A DNA stretch of 64,000 bases from Bos javanicus (taxonomy: Eukaryota; Chordata; Mammalia; Artiodactyla; Bovidae): the NCBI RefSeq assembly GCF_032452875.1, contig NC_083877.1, positions 42,457,724 through 42,521,723 of the forward strand, in the 5' to 3' direction. Below the pieces are notes generated by a model. That model was not told where the DNA came from and did not search any database. It saw only the letters and a list, made by a program, of their open reading frames with translations. Positions 22,201 to 34,456 of the stretch are shown here, in pieces; positions within the stretch are counted from its first letter, which is position 1, and each line of letters opens with the position of its first letter. The translations under genes were made by a program, and so were the position numbers.

Positions 22201-25200
22201 GGGTTCAGAACTACCAGAACATTATTTCTACTGCACTCTGTTGATCAAAGCAAGTCACAAGACCAGCCCTTCAGGGAAAGGAAGCACTTTCTACTTCTTG
22301 ATAGAAGGAGCACTTTGCACACACAGGGAGAGATGAATTAACAATGGTCCTCTTTGGAGACTACCTACCCCAGAGGTAAGAAGGGTACAGATGAAGGACA
22401 ACCTTGTCTGCTTGTCAGGGAGGTTGATGTGAACCCCAGACCTGGGAGTGGGTGGATGTTGCTCTGCTTCATATTTGGGATCAGAAAGGAAAATACCTCT
22501 CAAACTGCCCCAACTTATCACAGTGAAACAGAGTAGTGTGATTAGGCAGAGGAAGGCTGGAGCTTGGCTTCTCTGAACTCCCTTCAGTTCCCATGTCTTA
22601 TGGGAGATGGTTGAGTTGAGAATCAGAGAGTCTCCTCTGGGGTCTGCAGTGGTAAAGGACAAGGGGAGCTGCTAGCCAAGGCTGTGGAGTCAGAGTGGCC
22701 CAGGAAGCTGAGCAGGCTGAGTCCGGCTACCCCACAGCAGGAATCAGCGAGGATCTGGAGGGTGTGGTATGGGTCTGAGGACCTTGTCTTTTACCCTCCC
22801 AACCCCTACCCAAAGGGTCCCCAAAGACACCACCCCTCCTACCCAGTGAATTTACACAAAGCATCACGCTGGAGAGCAGCAAGGAGGAGAGGTGACCTGA
22901 GAGGCCGAGAATGTACCTGAAGGGACACTTTTTCAGTGGTCTCTTCATAGCATTTCCCGGACTTCCCTGAAATCTAACCAGCAAGAGAGGCTCGTAAGGA
23001 ATAATGACAAGTTATAATGAAATAGAAAAGCCATGCTAAGGAAAATTGCAGAGACATCAGAGGAGTGCTGGCAGATGCAGAATGGCAGTTACCTCTGTGG
23101 GAGGGGAGGGGAGGGGACGCAGGGGCAGTTTTGGCTGTTGTAGAGATAAGGCTTTATCTTTGAAGTTAGGGGATGGGTATGCATGTGGTTATAGTCTTTA
23201 TGCCTTTTTGTGGGTTTTAAATAGTTCATAATGTAACTTTTAAAAAAGCTGCCATTCTGAATAGAATTGTGAGCTGCCAATGCCAAGTTTAGGTTTTGAA
23301 CATATTGCATGGGAGTGGGAACATAGAAAGAGGCTTGAAATGGAATCAGATTTGCTTGCTCGAAAAATCAGCCAGGGTGGATATGAGGAGGACAAGAGTA
23401 GAGACAGGGAGGCCAGGGAGGGGGCTGCCACTCCAGTCCCCTGAGAGGTGACGGTGGCCTGACTGACATCCCAGGTTGTAGTTAGGGTGGCTATGGGGTC
23501 TAGTTGGTCCTAAGGACTTGGTAAGATGCAAGGGTGGGAAAGATTTCTGCTGTGAGTGAGCACCCCATCCCCTGACTGAGATAATAGAATCCAAGTGGAG
23601 GGCGTATGAGAATGGAGAGGCACCAGGGTCACTCAGGAAAGGTTGGATTTGAGGTGCCAGTGCGATGTCATGGTAGAGGAGGGATGCATGAGTCTGGTCC
23701 CCAGGGAAGAGATCTGGGGACCTCGAGCACTGATGCAGATGGGAGCTGCAGAGGTAGGTGAGATGCTCTGATGCTCCTGGTAGGGGAGAAGCAAAGAGGA
23801 TCCAGGGCAGACAACTGCAGTACCCACTCAGTCAGACAAAGGGAAGCTCCAGCAGCTCCCAGCCCTGAAGACACCCTTTGGCGTCTGGTTAGCAGGAAAA
23901 CCATCCCCCACCACAACTTGCTCTGGTGGGCTCCTCCCTCTGTCCTCCCCCAGTGCGGCCCTACCCTTCCTGCCCCTGCCCATCCTGTTCTCTATTTGCT
24001 GTGCAGGTTTGCCTGCCTGGGGGATTGTATTCCTTTCCCTCCAGAATTAGTAAAAGGGCCAGAGAGAAAGGCTCCCTCCATAACCAGATCTGGATTGAGA
24101 TCCTCACCCAGGAAGCAGAAGGCCCAGCAAACCCCTGGGCCTGTCTCTTTCAAAGACAGAGCCCTGAAAGACCCACCCCTGGAGCCTCCTCTGAAGTAGA
24201 CGCCAAATTGAGGAAGAGTACATAAGATGGGTTACAGCCTAGCTGGCCCCTTCCTTCAGCCTCCCACCTCCCTTTATTTTTCCTTATGATAAACGCGAGA
24301 CAGTGTCAGGCTTTATCTCCGTTGACAACCTAAGTATCCTCTTTTGTATGTAGCCCCTGTCTTCTAAAACTGGAAATCTGTTTCTTACAATTTGAACTTT
24401 GATATGAAGTTTGGGCCCTGAGTTAGGCAGGGATGGCTCTGGGCTCTAGGGGAAAAAAAAAAAAAGTGTTTCTGTCTCAAATTTGGGAAAACTAAAAACA
24501 ACGAAGTTGCATTTCAGAAATACCAATCTCTCAAAGCATTTGTCCAAAAATGTAGATTTCGACTGTGGTATGAAAATATACTGGAGGGAATGTTACAGGG
24601 TTTCGCTTTTCTAAAACCAACCCTATGGTCAAAAGTAATAGAGCTATGAAATAAGATAATCAAAAAAGGAAAGTTTTCATACAGGAAACATTTTAATGAA
24701 TCAGTTTAATGCCAAACTGTTGCATCTATCTACTCGGAGATCTGAGAAGGGCTTTCAGAGTGAGTTACTTACCAGCCCTTTGAAACTCACTTGTATAAAC
24801 CATAACCTTCTGCTCTAAAATATATGCCAAGAAGAGCAGGTGTGTGCAAATAAGCAATCTCCAGTCTCATGATCTTTCTTTTCACCCAATAATTGGCTTT
24901 TTACAGAACTGCGCAGGAGGCATTGAAAGGTCCATTGGTTCATTCCTCTGCGTCCAACTGAACATCGACCAAATCAGAGAGCAGGCAGCCATTCCCTCTC
25001 AAGCCCTCCTCTGCAAACCTACTCTGGTCTTTAGTTTCCTTTCCTTGAACATCAAATTGTTTTTGATGTGCCTTCTAACTCTTGGAATGCTCACTGCCAT
25101 CATTCTTATTCTGGGCTTATCCTTGGGGGACGGTAGCCCTGGCCCAGTCCTTCCATCTGTGTTCACTGTGGGCCAGGATTCAGCCAGCTGATTGAATCAA

Positions 25201-25454
25201 TAACCTGGGGGAAGAGTTGAAAGTGGTGCTTTTCCCAGGTAATATATTTACATTTTAATAAGAGTCTCCTGGGAGAAAAAAGTGTTAACTTCCAGGCATT
25301 AAAACTAGCTGTGAGTGTGTGTGTGTGTATATAGAGGGAAGGAGAGAGACTAAGAGGAGAATTGAGGAGGAGGAAGAGAGTGGCTGCCATTTATCAACGC
25401 AGCAAGAAAAACACAGAGAATACCCAGAGATGATCTCTGTTAATATTTTGATTT
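22201..25454. other. Mostly non-repetitive; no gene assigned
   Basis: Overlapping frames on both strands at 22291-22662, 23771-24225 and 24844-25191 are unsupported by any motif. A G-rich pentamer run (gggga) lies at about 23098-23117, and a short (GT)n at 25313-25328. If a gene lies here it is a non-coding or small exon I cannot see. Confidence 0.35.
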
Positions 25455-25685
25455 GGGCTTCCCAGGTGGCTCTCAACTTCCCTGGTGGCTCAGATGGTAA
25501 AGTATCTGCCTACAATGCGGGAGACCCAGGTTCAATCCCTGGCTCGGGAAGATCTCCTGGAGAAGGAAATGGCAACCCACTCCAGGATTCTTGCCTGGAA
25601 AATCCCATGGACGGAGGAGCCTGGTAGGCTGCAGTCCATGGGGTTGCAGAGTCGGACATGACTGAGTGACTTCACTTTCACTTTT
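25455..25685 (+). mobile_element. Bov-tA SINE, sense
   Basis: Begins 'gggcttcccaggtggctct', then the head words repeat ('cttccctggtggctcagat'), and continues to 'gactgagtgacttcacttt'. It abuts a second copy at 25686. Confidence 0.92.
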
Positions 25686-25890
25686 CAGGTGGTTCAGTGG
25701 TAAAGAATCTGCCTACCAAGCAGGAGACACAGGTTTGATCCCTGGGTCAGGACGTAGTTCAATCCCTGGGGTAGGAAATGCAACCCACTCCAGTATTCTT
25801 GCCTGGGAAATCCCTGGGACAGAGGAGCCTGGCCGGGCTATAGTCCATGGGTTGCAAAAGAATCAGACACGGCTTAGTGACTAAACAACA
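25686..25890 (+). mobile_element. Bov-tA SINE, sense, in tandem
   Basis: Starts inside the head ('caggtggttcagtggtaaag') right after the previous copy and ends 'cttagtgactaaacaaca'. The outer flanks taatatttt (about 25440) and caatatctt (about 25889) are similar, so both units may have arrived as one composite insertion. Confidence 0.9.
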
Positions 25891-26469
25891 ATATCTTAGT
25901 ATATATCCTCCCAAGGACCTAGTGTTATAAATATGAATAATCATCCTTATCTCTAGCAGTCAAATTTTAGACACTTTTATAAAACTCAAAATTTGTACAC
26001 ATTGTTTTATACATCCCATTTAGTAACACTTATACTGCTGTTCCAGTAATCCCACTTCTAGGAATTTATCCTAAAGAAAAAACTAGAATGATAAGAATAA
26101 CATTAGCTCTTATATATTGAATTTTAAATGTGTACCAATGGTACTGCACACCCATTAACTCACTAAATTCTCACACCCAGCCTACAAGGCACATAACATC
26201 AGCCCTCACTCAGGTCAGAGAAGTGAAGGACCTCGGGCAGGGTTCTGCTAGCAGGTGGGTCTGGAGCTGGGGCTCTGTGTGCGGGAAGGAACCCCAGCAA
26301 AAAGTATCATCCACTTGGCCTCTCCAAGAGGAGTGTATCCCTTATCCCAGGGTCTCCCATCCTCCCCAGTTGCTCCAAAGGTCCCAGACAGGAGGAATGT
26401 GGCCAAAGTCTTGCCCTCGCCTTCGGCAGGGGGTGGCAGCAGATGACCGTGCCTGTGTGCCTCCCACTG
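25891..26469. other. Diverged L1/MIR-like text; no gene
   Basis: 'ctaggaatttatcctaaag' near 26056 is a common old L1 phrase. 'accagtgg'-free MIR-like text follows at 26130-26240 ('cattaactcactaaattct'). Both are weak. Frames at 26130-26474 look like chance. Confidence 0.35.
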
Positions 26470-26645
26470 TCTAGTTTTCAGCTCTTCTTTAAAAGCACTT
26501 CTTCCAGGAAGCCTTCCCTCAATCTCTCAGACCAATTCTGTCTCCCCTGTCTCTGTTCTTTCATGGGACTGGAGCCACCTCAGTGAAGCTTGCAAGAGAT
26601 TCTACTGCCTTCCACTGTGTCACCGAGTCTCTCAAAATATCTTCT
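26470..26645 (+). mobile_element. L2 LINE, upstream piece
   Basis: 'cttccaggaagccttccct' is the hallmark of the L2 3' region. The element continues at 26791 after an interrupting DNA-transposon fossil. Confidence 0.75.
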
Positions 26646-26790
26646 TAGGGTCCCAATCAGAATTCCCTGGAGAGGAGTTAAAAGTGCAGACCAACTGGAT
26701 CAGATTCTCTAGTGGGGGGTAGGGCCCAAGAATCTGCCTGTCATAGGCAGTCATAAAGATTTAGGGGTGCCCATAGCACATTTGAGTGGT
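26646..26790. mobile_element. hAT-Charlie-type DNA transposon fossil
   Basis: 'gtcccaatcagaattccct' and 'tagggcccaagaatctgcc' match the MER5A/MER58-like group of nonautonomous hAT elements. It sits between two parts of an L2 and so is the later insertion. The exact subfamily is not assigned. Confidence 0.55.
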
Positions 26791-26905
26791 AGGGGGGACA
26801 CTGAACTGGCATGGATGCCTCCTCAGAGCAGGGACTGTCCCATTGCTCTTTGAGTTCCCCACGACCCTTAGCACGGGGAGGTACAGCGGACAGTAGTGTT
26901 TGGTG
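26791..26905 (+). mobile_element. L2 LINE, 3' end piece
   Basis: 'agagcagggactgtcccat' followed by 'cgacccttagcacggggag' matches the L2 tail, in the expected order after 26470-26645. Confidence 0.55.
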
Positions 26906-27679
26906 GATTCATCATAGAGATGTATTTTGAGGGGAAGGAAATGAAAGTAGAGGAGGTGGAAAAAGTGGGATTGTGGGTGTAGAATAACTGAAGAGGGTGT
27001 AATTCGAGAGCTTTTACAGAAGAGTAAATGAGATGGGAAATCTTGGGGCTGATTGAGGTCCTTTGAGTGCTACCAATAGATATTTGGTCAATATCTCCTT
27101 TTTACTCCCACAGATATATTAATACATACTTTAGTCCCAGGGATTTTTTTTTTTTTTAATCTGGACTTTCAATGCCAGAATGAGTAATTGTGTATAAAGT
27201 GGGTCACAAGGAAGTGATAACTAATGCACAGACTATTTTAACTGCTGAATCAGAAATCTCTATGCTACATTATGAAATATGCAGGAAGGAAAATAAGCAG
27301 ATGATAGGAGTGAAAGCAATCCTAAAATAATATTTTCACAAACAGATTCTAGCCCAACACACGCCTGAGGGGTGGGGGGAGGGGAGCTGCAATGATACAC
27401 TCTCCTGTGCATTGACAAAGTGAAGCAAAGATTGCTGAACTAGAGAGCTTTCCAAATGACATAAGACCTTCTGAGGCGCATGACCACACAAGCCCACAGC
27501 CTGAATGGCTTTGGCAATGTTGTGGGGGCATCTTAGTCACTCTCCTTCCTAGCATAGGCAGGCAGGGCTTAAAGCAAGCAGAAACAAACTGAACAAAACC
27601 CAAACGGAATTTAAAAATCTGTTCTATTTACTCTTCCTAAAACAAATAAACAAAATCCATCTTTTCAGTTTAATTTTTA
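26906..27679. other. No gene recognised
   Basis: T-run at 27142-27156. A minus-strand frame at 27349-27603 has no family motif. Confidence 0.4.
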
Positions 27680-28437
27680 ATAGATTTTTTTTCCTTGTGG
27701 TAAAATATATACAACATAAATATTACTATTTTAACCATGTTTAAATGTACAATTCAGTGGTATTAAGGACCTTCACAATATTGAGCAACCATCCCCACTA
27801 TTTTCCAGAACTTTTTTATCAACCCAAACAGAAACTCTGTACCCAATGAGGAACAACTTCCCAGCTGCCCTGCCCAGATCTTGGTAACCTTCATTTTACC
27901 TTCTGTCTCTTTGAATTTGCCTATTCCAGGAAACTCACATAAAGGGAAAAAAACTAATATTTGTCCTTTGGGACTAAAATAACACAGTATTTGTCCTTTT
28001 TCATTTTGCATCATATAGTCAAGTTTCTCTCATGTAGCATGTATCAGAATTTTGTTCATTTTTATGTCTGAATAATATTTCACTGTGTACATATACTACA
28101 TTTTTTTTTAATCCCTTCATAGGCTGGTGGACAGTTGGCTTGTTCCACCTTTGGTCATTGTGAATGATGCTCCTCCGAGCACTTGGGTGCAGGTATCTGG
28201 TTCAGTCCCTCTTTTCAGTTCTTTAGGAATGGAATTGCTGAATCATGGTAATTCTGTGTTTAATTTCTGAGGAACTACAAACTGTTTTTCACAGTGGCTG
28301 CATCATTTTATAGTCCCACCAGCAAGTGTTCCAATTTTTCCACATTCTGCCAATACTTACTGTTTTGCGTTAAAAAAAAAAAAAGTCATCCTAATGGGTG
28401 TGAAATAGTATTTCATTGTGGTTTGGAGAGATTTTTT
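27680..28437 (-). mobile_element. Old L1 (L1M-type), antisense
   Basis: The antisense L1 3' text is clear: 'gtacaattcagtggtatta', 'gaatggaattgctgaatca', 'gaggaactacaaactgttt' and 'atgggtgtgaaatagtatt', in the order expected for the reverse strand. Confidence 0.88.
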
Positions 28438-29316
28438 AAACAGAAATCATACCAAGAACACATAGTATAGATAATTTCATATAATTTAGATTTTGAACCA
28501 AAAGTAGGAATCATAACATATACTGAGAACAATAAGGATATCTATAAACTCATTGTGCAGAGCATCTTTTGCTTTATTCTACTTTTGGTGTAAAATATTT
28601 TCATCCTGTACATTGATTTTTCTTTCTGACACAAGTTTAAATTTTATCTAATATTCTAAAAATAGTTTGTGGACATAACATTAAAAGATGTGTTCATCTC
28701 TGGTGGTGATTGTTATTACTTCTGGTATCCTGTTGCACTAGTTTCCAAGGTTGAACAGATTCCTTGAATTCCACTGTCAGGTTATGGGGCATTTCACAGT
28801 CATAAGGAACAAAGATAAGAAGCTATTTCTTTGAAGTTGACCTGTGGTCTTTTCTTAAACTGCTTATTATAGTCAAATGACAGATCTACTGTATCGAAAT
28901 ACTTTCCGTTACATCATAATTTTCTTTGGGCATAAACACATTTGATAAAGAGAGACCTTTCATGAACGCTTGGTTAATACAAAGTTGAAGGCCCTGCTAT
29001 GAGCCAGCCATTCTGCTGGATCTGGATATACACTGGTGACTAAACAGACTTTTGCATGTGGTAGACACTTCCAGAAAGAGGTACTCCTATTGTTTGACTA
29101 ATACCTTAAAGGATAACTCATAATTTAAGGGTAACTCATAGAATTTTCGAGATAAATTTGGACCAGGACCGAATTATACTTATTGAATTGAATTTTACCT
29201 GATTTCCCCTAAAGGATTTGAGTTAACTTATAAAAGATATATACAATAATGTTCATATACAGAAAGACAGAATCCAGATCAAGAAGTAAGGAAGGTAGCA
29301 ACATACTTGCCCTAAG
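28438..29316. other. No gene recognised; weak old repeat near 28975-29065
   Basis: 'ctatgagccagccattctg' then 'ggatatacactggtgacta' resembles the 'tgccaggcactgttc ... acagcagtgaa' motif common to old LINE/SINE remnants. Otherwise AT-rich and featureless. Confidence 0.35.
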
Positions 29317-29587
29317 TTGCCTATGGAAGGCAGTGGCACCCCACTCCAGTGCTCTTGCCTGGAAAATCCCATGGATGGAGGAGCCTAGTAGGCTGCAGTC
29401 CATGGGGTCGCTAAGAGACTGACACGACTGAGCGACTTCACTTTCACTTTTCACTTTCATGCATTGGAGAAGGAAATGGCAACCCACTCCAGTGTTCTTG
29501 CCTGGAGAATCCCAGGGATGGGGGAGCCTGGTGGGCTGCCATCTATGGGGTCGCACAGAGTCGGACATGACTGAAGCAACTTAGACA
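29317..29587 (+). mobile_element. Bov-A2 dimeric SINE, sense
   Basis: Two monomers in sense orientation joined by 'cactttcacttttcacttt'. It ends 'gactgaagcaacttaga'. Little diverged. Confidence 0.95.
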
Positions 29588-29677
29588 CAATTACTATTAT
29601 GAAATTACAGTGTTTGACACAAACTTTAGAGATGCATTTGCTTGCAGAAAAACAATTAACATTGACTTGTTATAACG

Positions 29678-29766
29678 GATATATTGAGGCTCATATATTG
29701 ATATATATATCATATATTGATATATTGAGGCTCAACATTGATATATTGAGGCTCATATATCTCACA
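29678..29766 (+). repeat. Short tandem repeat, unit about 21 bases
   Basis: The word gatatattgaggctca occurs exactly at 29678-29693, 29719-29734 and 29740-29755. The last two are in a 21-base tandem; the first is separated by an AT-dinucleotide expansion at 29700-29711. Confidence 0.85.
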
Positions 29767-29975
29767 TAACAAGAAGACTCAAGTTATGCAATCCAGGGCT
29801 GCCACAGTAATTCTCTATTAGGACCCAGTTTCATCATCTTTCTGCTATGCCATCCTTAGCATGTTGACCTTTGTCCTCATGCTTGTCACCTCATGGTCCC
29901 CAAATTGAGGTTGCTGAAACCTCAAGGCAGGAAGAAAGGAGAAGGGCTAGTGGGCAAGAACTCTCTCCTACTTTT

Positions 29976-30720
29976 CTTTCTTTTTTTTTTTTTTTAATTT
30001 AACCAAAAACAATGAAGGGTCTGAGGTATCATCCTGTTTGCAAGCTAAGCAGTTAGCCTGCCTTGGTTTCATGGTTGCTGGTTGAAGTCACGAGACTCCT
30101 GGGTCAGGGACAGCCAGCTCTATTACTCAGCACACAGCAAGCAGCAGGATTGTGGTAGTTCTCCTTGCCCAAGTCCCATAGAGGTGACACAGATAGGCCC
30201 ACAGGAGTGTCGGCACACTCAATGGGTTGCCTCCCGGGAGAGGAACATTGAACTCAGGGACCCCAATCTTACACGATGAGCAGTAGGCAGGCCTGTCCTT
30301 TGCTCTGGAGAGATAGTATCTGTATCTTCAGAGGCTGTTATGCTATGCAGGCATCCTTGGAAGGATACTCTGTTGCTATCAGTAAGTCCTCTGCTTGTAA
30401 GGTACACAGAAATGAGAGAGACTGGAGAACTGTCTCCCAACAACATCCTCCCCAGGGACTTCTGCCTGGACACTACTGCCCAGAACTATATCTCTGGGCC
30501 ACCTCTGATTTGCCAGGGAGCTGTGAACCTGGGCACTCTGGCTGGGTACACTGCTATTCACAAAGAAAGACGAGTTCAGGATGGAGCTTCTCAAGAGCAC
30601 AACAAAAGCTGTGCCCACAAGTTTTTAATCTGTGTGACCAATGTCTTTTTCTCATTGTATAACAAGTTTTATGACACTTTATTGGTCCTGCCAGAAATAG
30701 TGTGTCCAACTTAGAAGAAA
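29976..30720 (-). other. Possible old retrocopy or repeat with A-tail, unnamed
   Basis: A T-run at 29979-29995 would be a poly(A) tail if the element lies on the minus strand. Against this, the longest frames (30082-30279, 30276-30662 and 30340-30714) are on the plus strand and one includes a cysteine-containing phrase, FCLDTTAQNYISGPPLICQG. I recognise neither a gene nor a repeat family with confidence. Confidence 0.25.
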
Positions 30721-32329
30721 ACTCCTAGTAAGTACCACTTTGTAAATTTCAAACAAGGTATAGGCAGTTTAGTGCAGAATTTTAATGTCATAACTGCATA
30801 ATATCTAAGTGTATAGGCCCATCACTCCTTGGAACTCTCCATATTTTTTTTAAAAAAATCTGCGTTTGTTATTTTTCCAGATCATTTTTAGGGGGTGAGA
30901 ATAACCATTATTTCAACAAAATGTTTGTGTCATGAAATTCCTCCCAATCTTTGAGTATCTGTCGCTTAAGGAATAGGTTCTACGTTGTCAACAGATAGGT
31001 GTTTGGTAAGAGGTTTATAAATATATCTTTTCTGGTTTCATTTATTTTAAGAGAATTTTTTCACCTCATGACAGTCATTTGGGGCTGACGATGTTACCAT
31101 GGTAACCATGCGCCACAATACTGGTTGCTGTTGAATATTGATCCTCAGCCTCTTTCACTACAGTGCTTGCTCCCTTACTAGAAGGAGGCCTTGCTCAGAG
31201 CACATCTAGGTCAAGGAGCCCAGGCCCTGTGGCAGCTTGTACTATAACAGAAACCTCCTGGCTTTTCCTCCCAGGAACCAGTCTAAAGATTCCATTGAGA
31301 ACCCTGGCTCAACCCATATCATCATGGCTTACATTTCTACTGTGACAGATAGAGGCAAAACTTCTTTGTTTCTTTTTTGGCTGCACTGTGAGAACTCAGA
31401 AGCTCAGTCAGTGCAACAGCTAAGGCACTGAGGGAAAATCTCTGACGTGAATGGACATGCCTTCCCCAGTGGCAGAGAAGTTTGTGAACTACTTTTCAAA
31501 GCCCTTACTGTATGATTTTGAAGTAAAAATGCTTCTTTCCTGAGAAGGAAGGAGAGATTTTAATCTGGGTAGTGCCCTGGGAGTTTAATGATGGAGCAGA
31601 GCCCAGGGGCATCCCAGAAGTGATGACTATCAAGGCTGTGGCAGGGTGATCGCAGATGGGGTTGACCTCGCTTCTCCATAAATGGGGGAGAGCCTCTCCC
31701 CTTCAGCAAGGTTTTGTGTATGAGAAGCGGGGGGTGGCAGGGGGTGAGTGGGTGGGGAATGGGAGTTTGTTAGAGAAAGCAGCTTTGAAAACTTCATTCT
31801 CCTTGCCAAGAACTAATGGACTGTCTGCAACGTGCATGAAAATCTGTTCGGCATGGTGACCAGGGGAGCCAAAATGAGGCCTCCACAGACCTAATTTGGC
31901 ATCAGTCTATCTCCGTGTGAGAAGGTCTGGATGTGTTTATTCTACTCTCTGCTGTAACTAAGAAGAAAACAAATAAAAACCCTGCAAAGGTTCATTGAGA
32001 CAACAGTTGGTCACAAAAAAGGAATTTGAACCAAGATAACGCTGGTTACATTTTATCCACGTTCCTGAAGCCAGTGCACTCACAGTTGAATACATAGCCT
32101 TTCACTATTAGATGAAAAAGGAGCCTAATCAGCATAGACTTTGTAAAATTAAAGTAATCTACATACACACACTTTTGATATCTCAAGAACCACTGACACA
32201 GTGAAAGGATTCCTACATCAAGTGAGACATTTCATTCTCTTATCATCTTTGTCCCCTGTTGGGAGAGGTGAATGAGTGTTGGTAGAGTGGAAACGTGTGG
32301 AAAAACTGCTCCCCTGACACTTGCAGTGA
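30721..32329. other. No gene or repeat recognised
   Basis: Non-repetitive DNA with chance frames only. Nothing supportable. Confidence 0.4.
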
Positions 32330-32530
32330 CAGCCAGCCTTTATGGAGCTCTGTGACCTGGACACTGTTCCTTAGCGCTTTCCAGTGGGATTTTGCTGAAT
32401 GCTGGTTAATGGCCCTTTTAAGTAAACTCGATCCTAATCCCCACTTTACTGCTGTGACAACTGAAGCACAGAGGAGTTAAGAGACTTGTCCAGCAACACA
32501 CAGCTAGTTGTACAGGACCTATGCCTCTTG
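32330..32530 (+). mobile_element. MIR SINE
   Basis: 'aatccccactttactgctg', 'caactgaagcacagaggag' and 'cacacagctagttgtacag' give the MIR order. Confidence 0.75.
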
Positions 32531-33190
32531 TGTAAAATGATTTGCATGCCCCCTCTAGCTTTGTGGCGCAAGGTCCTCACAACAAAAATGCTCCGACAGG
32601 AAGGGGAGAGGAAACCAGGCTGTGGTACATTGGAGGGAAAAAAACAAGGGTGGCTCTTAAAGGCCACCAGGCAGCATCTCCAAGGACAGTGCAATTTCTC
32701 ATCCGTGAGCTATTGGTCAGGCTCCCTGGCCTCAGAGGCCTGTCCAGGGTCACATTGCTCAACTGCCAGTAGGGGAGCTGCAGGCCTGGAAAGAAGCCCA
32801 GGCTGTAGGGCTGCCAGGGCCTGGCTGGTCTTCGACTCCAAGATAGAGGAGAATGTTGTTCTGGGTACATTTTCCTTCTAATGACCTTTCTAAGATAAGC
32901 AGAAAGGTTGTTTCAAGGTCATTCTGTTTCCCAAACTGTCTTCCTCCCTTTGTCTTCTTCAGCACCAAAAAGTCTCCTCCTCTGAGATCCAGCTGGTTCC
33001 CCTGACCTCCTTGGGGACTTCTGACTGTGCTTCTAGGGGAGTGAAGTCATTCCCGGAATTGCTTTTCTGCGGGGATCCAGTCAGGCTGATGGTGGTGTGA
33101 TGACTGAGTAGACTGGCTTTTCAGCAAGATGCACTTCTTTTTGGTTTATGCTGCCCATTTTCCCCAGAGAATCACATTTTGTTTAATCTG
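32531..33190. other. No gene assigned
   Basis: Overlapping frames on both strands at 32486-32881 and 32577-32968 look like chance in moderately GC-rich DNA. Confidence 0.35.
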
Positions 33191-33211
33191 AATGGGAACT
33201 GTTTGGAATGG

Positions 33212-33259
33212 TGACGTCACTGTCTGTCATTGGAAATTAAAAAGCAGAGGGGATATATA
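33212..33259 (+). promoter_or_regulatory. Candidate CRE / inverted CCAAT / TATA-like cluster
   Basis: A perfect palindromic cAMP-response element, TGACGTCA, lies at 33212-33219, an inverted CCAAT (attgg) at 33229-33233, and a TATA-like atatata at 33253-33259. The order and spacing would suit a core promoter with a start near 33285. The TATA match is weak and no exon was identified. Confidence 0.3.
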
Positions 33260-34443
33260 CCAACACCTTCCCTTGGAATTTCTCTATCTCCTCCCCTTTC
33301 AACATAGTAACAGAGCCTCTTGGATCTTAAATCTTTTCACCCTTTATCTCTTGGTCATCAAGATGATGAATGCTTCTGGCCCTAAAATATGCATTATTTC
33401 AATTCTTTGGTTTAAGAATATATGGATAGTTTTAATAAAAGAGATGACGGGATCAATTCAACTCTAAATCCAAAGTCAAGCCCTCTTGGTTAAACCTAAA
33501 ATATTGTGTCTCACAGGCTTAGTTTTAAACCAAGGATTTAAAGCATAACTTATTTGTTCCTCTTAAAAACTTAAAAAAAAATCCAAATGGGGATAATTGT
33601 TCACATCTGCCTAATGATGTTTCTAGTTGAAAAGACATAAGAGAATGGACATTTTTGAGTTACAATAACTCCTAGTTTATAATTAAAATCAAAATGGGAA
33701 ATTCAAGTGAAAGAACTAGATACTTTTGAAAGGTATTCTTTATATGAAGACTCAAAGTAACACATTTTCTTAGCTTCATCAGGCATTGATTTTTTATCTT
33801 TATTTTTTTCTATTTTTGTGCAGGTGAGGTAGGGAGGAGCAGATGTTTTGTCTCCATCACATCAATAATTCTTTATTATTGTTTGACTTGCCTTGTGTGT
33901 GCTGTTCACTAATGAGGCCTACAATACTGTCCACAGGGTCTGAAATGTGTAAGAAGGGGTCAGAAGGCCTTGGGAGAACTGAAAAAGAAGCCACTGCCCT
34001 GGCTTCAGTCACCTGTCCCCAGACCAAACCACAGCTAGTCATCCATGACGATTTGAAGACCAGCCCCCACTCAGCTGCTATTTTCAACCACAGTCCTTGT
34101 TGCCCTAGGCGCTCACCCATGAGATTGAGAACTTTAATGCCAGAAAGAAGTTAGAAACTGATATTGAAGAGCAGACCTGTGTTGTAAAGAACATAGTTCT
34201 AGGGAGACTGGTGAATGAAAAAGGGTAGGTATGAATGGGGTCTGACTAGAGCATGACAGAAAAGAAGATCAAATGAGCTGACGTAAATGGAAGCCAAGAT
34301 TCTAATGAAAGACTAAGGTGTTCTACTGAAAGACAGAAGGTGATCAACAAAAGCTTCTTAACTGGATTAATCACAAGATGGTAGTCAAGGGATCCTTGGT
34401 GGTGGTGGTGGGTGGCGGGGGGCAGAGACCAACCAGCTCAAGA
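33260..34443. other. No gene assigned; G-rich patch at 34400-34426
   Basis: The patch is (GGT)n followed by a G-run. The plus frame at 33843-34154 has no family motif. Confidence 0.35.
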
Positions 34444-34456
34444 TGTTAAGGGTCTG

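Noticed and set aside
23771..24225. Overlapping plus-strand frames of 142 and 99 codons
   Set aside because: Two phases are open at once and neither shows a family motif, so coding potential is not supported.
29678..29766. Possible CRISPR-like repeat array
   Set aside because: Only three short copies with irregular spacing and no unique spacers, in a mammalian genome.
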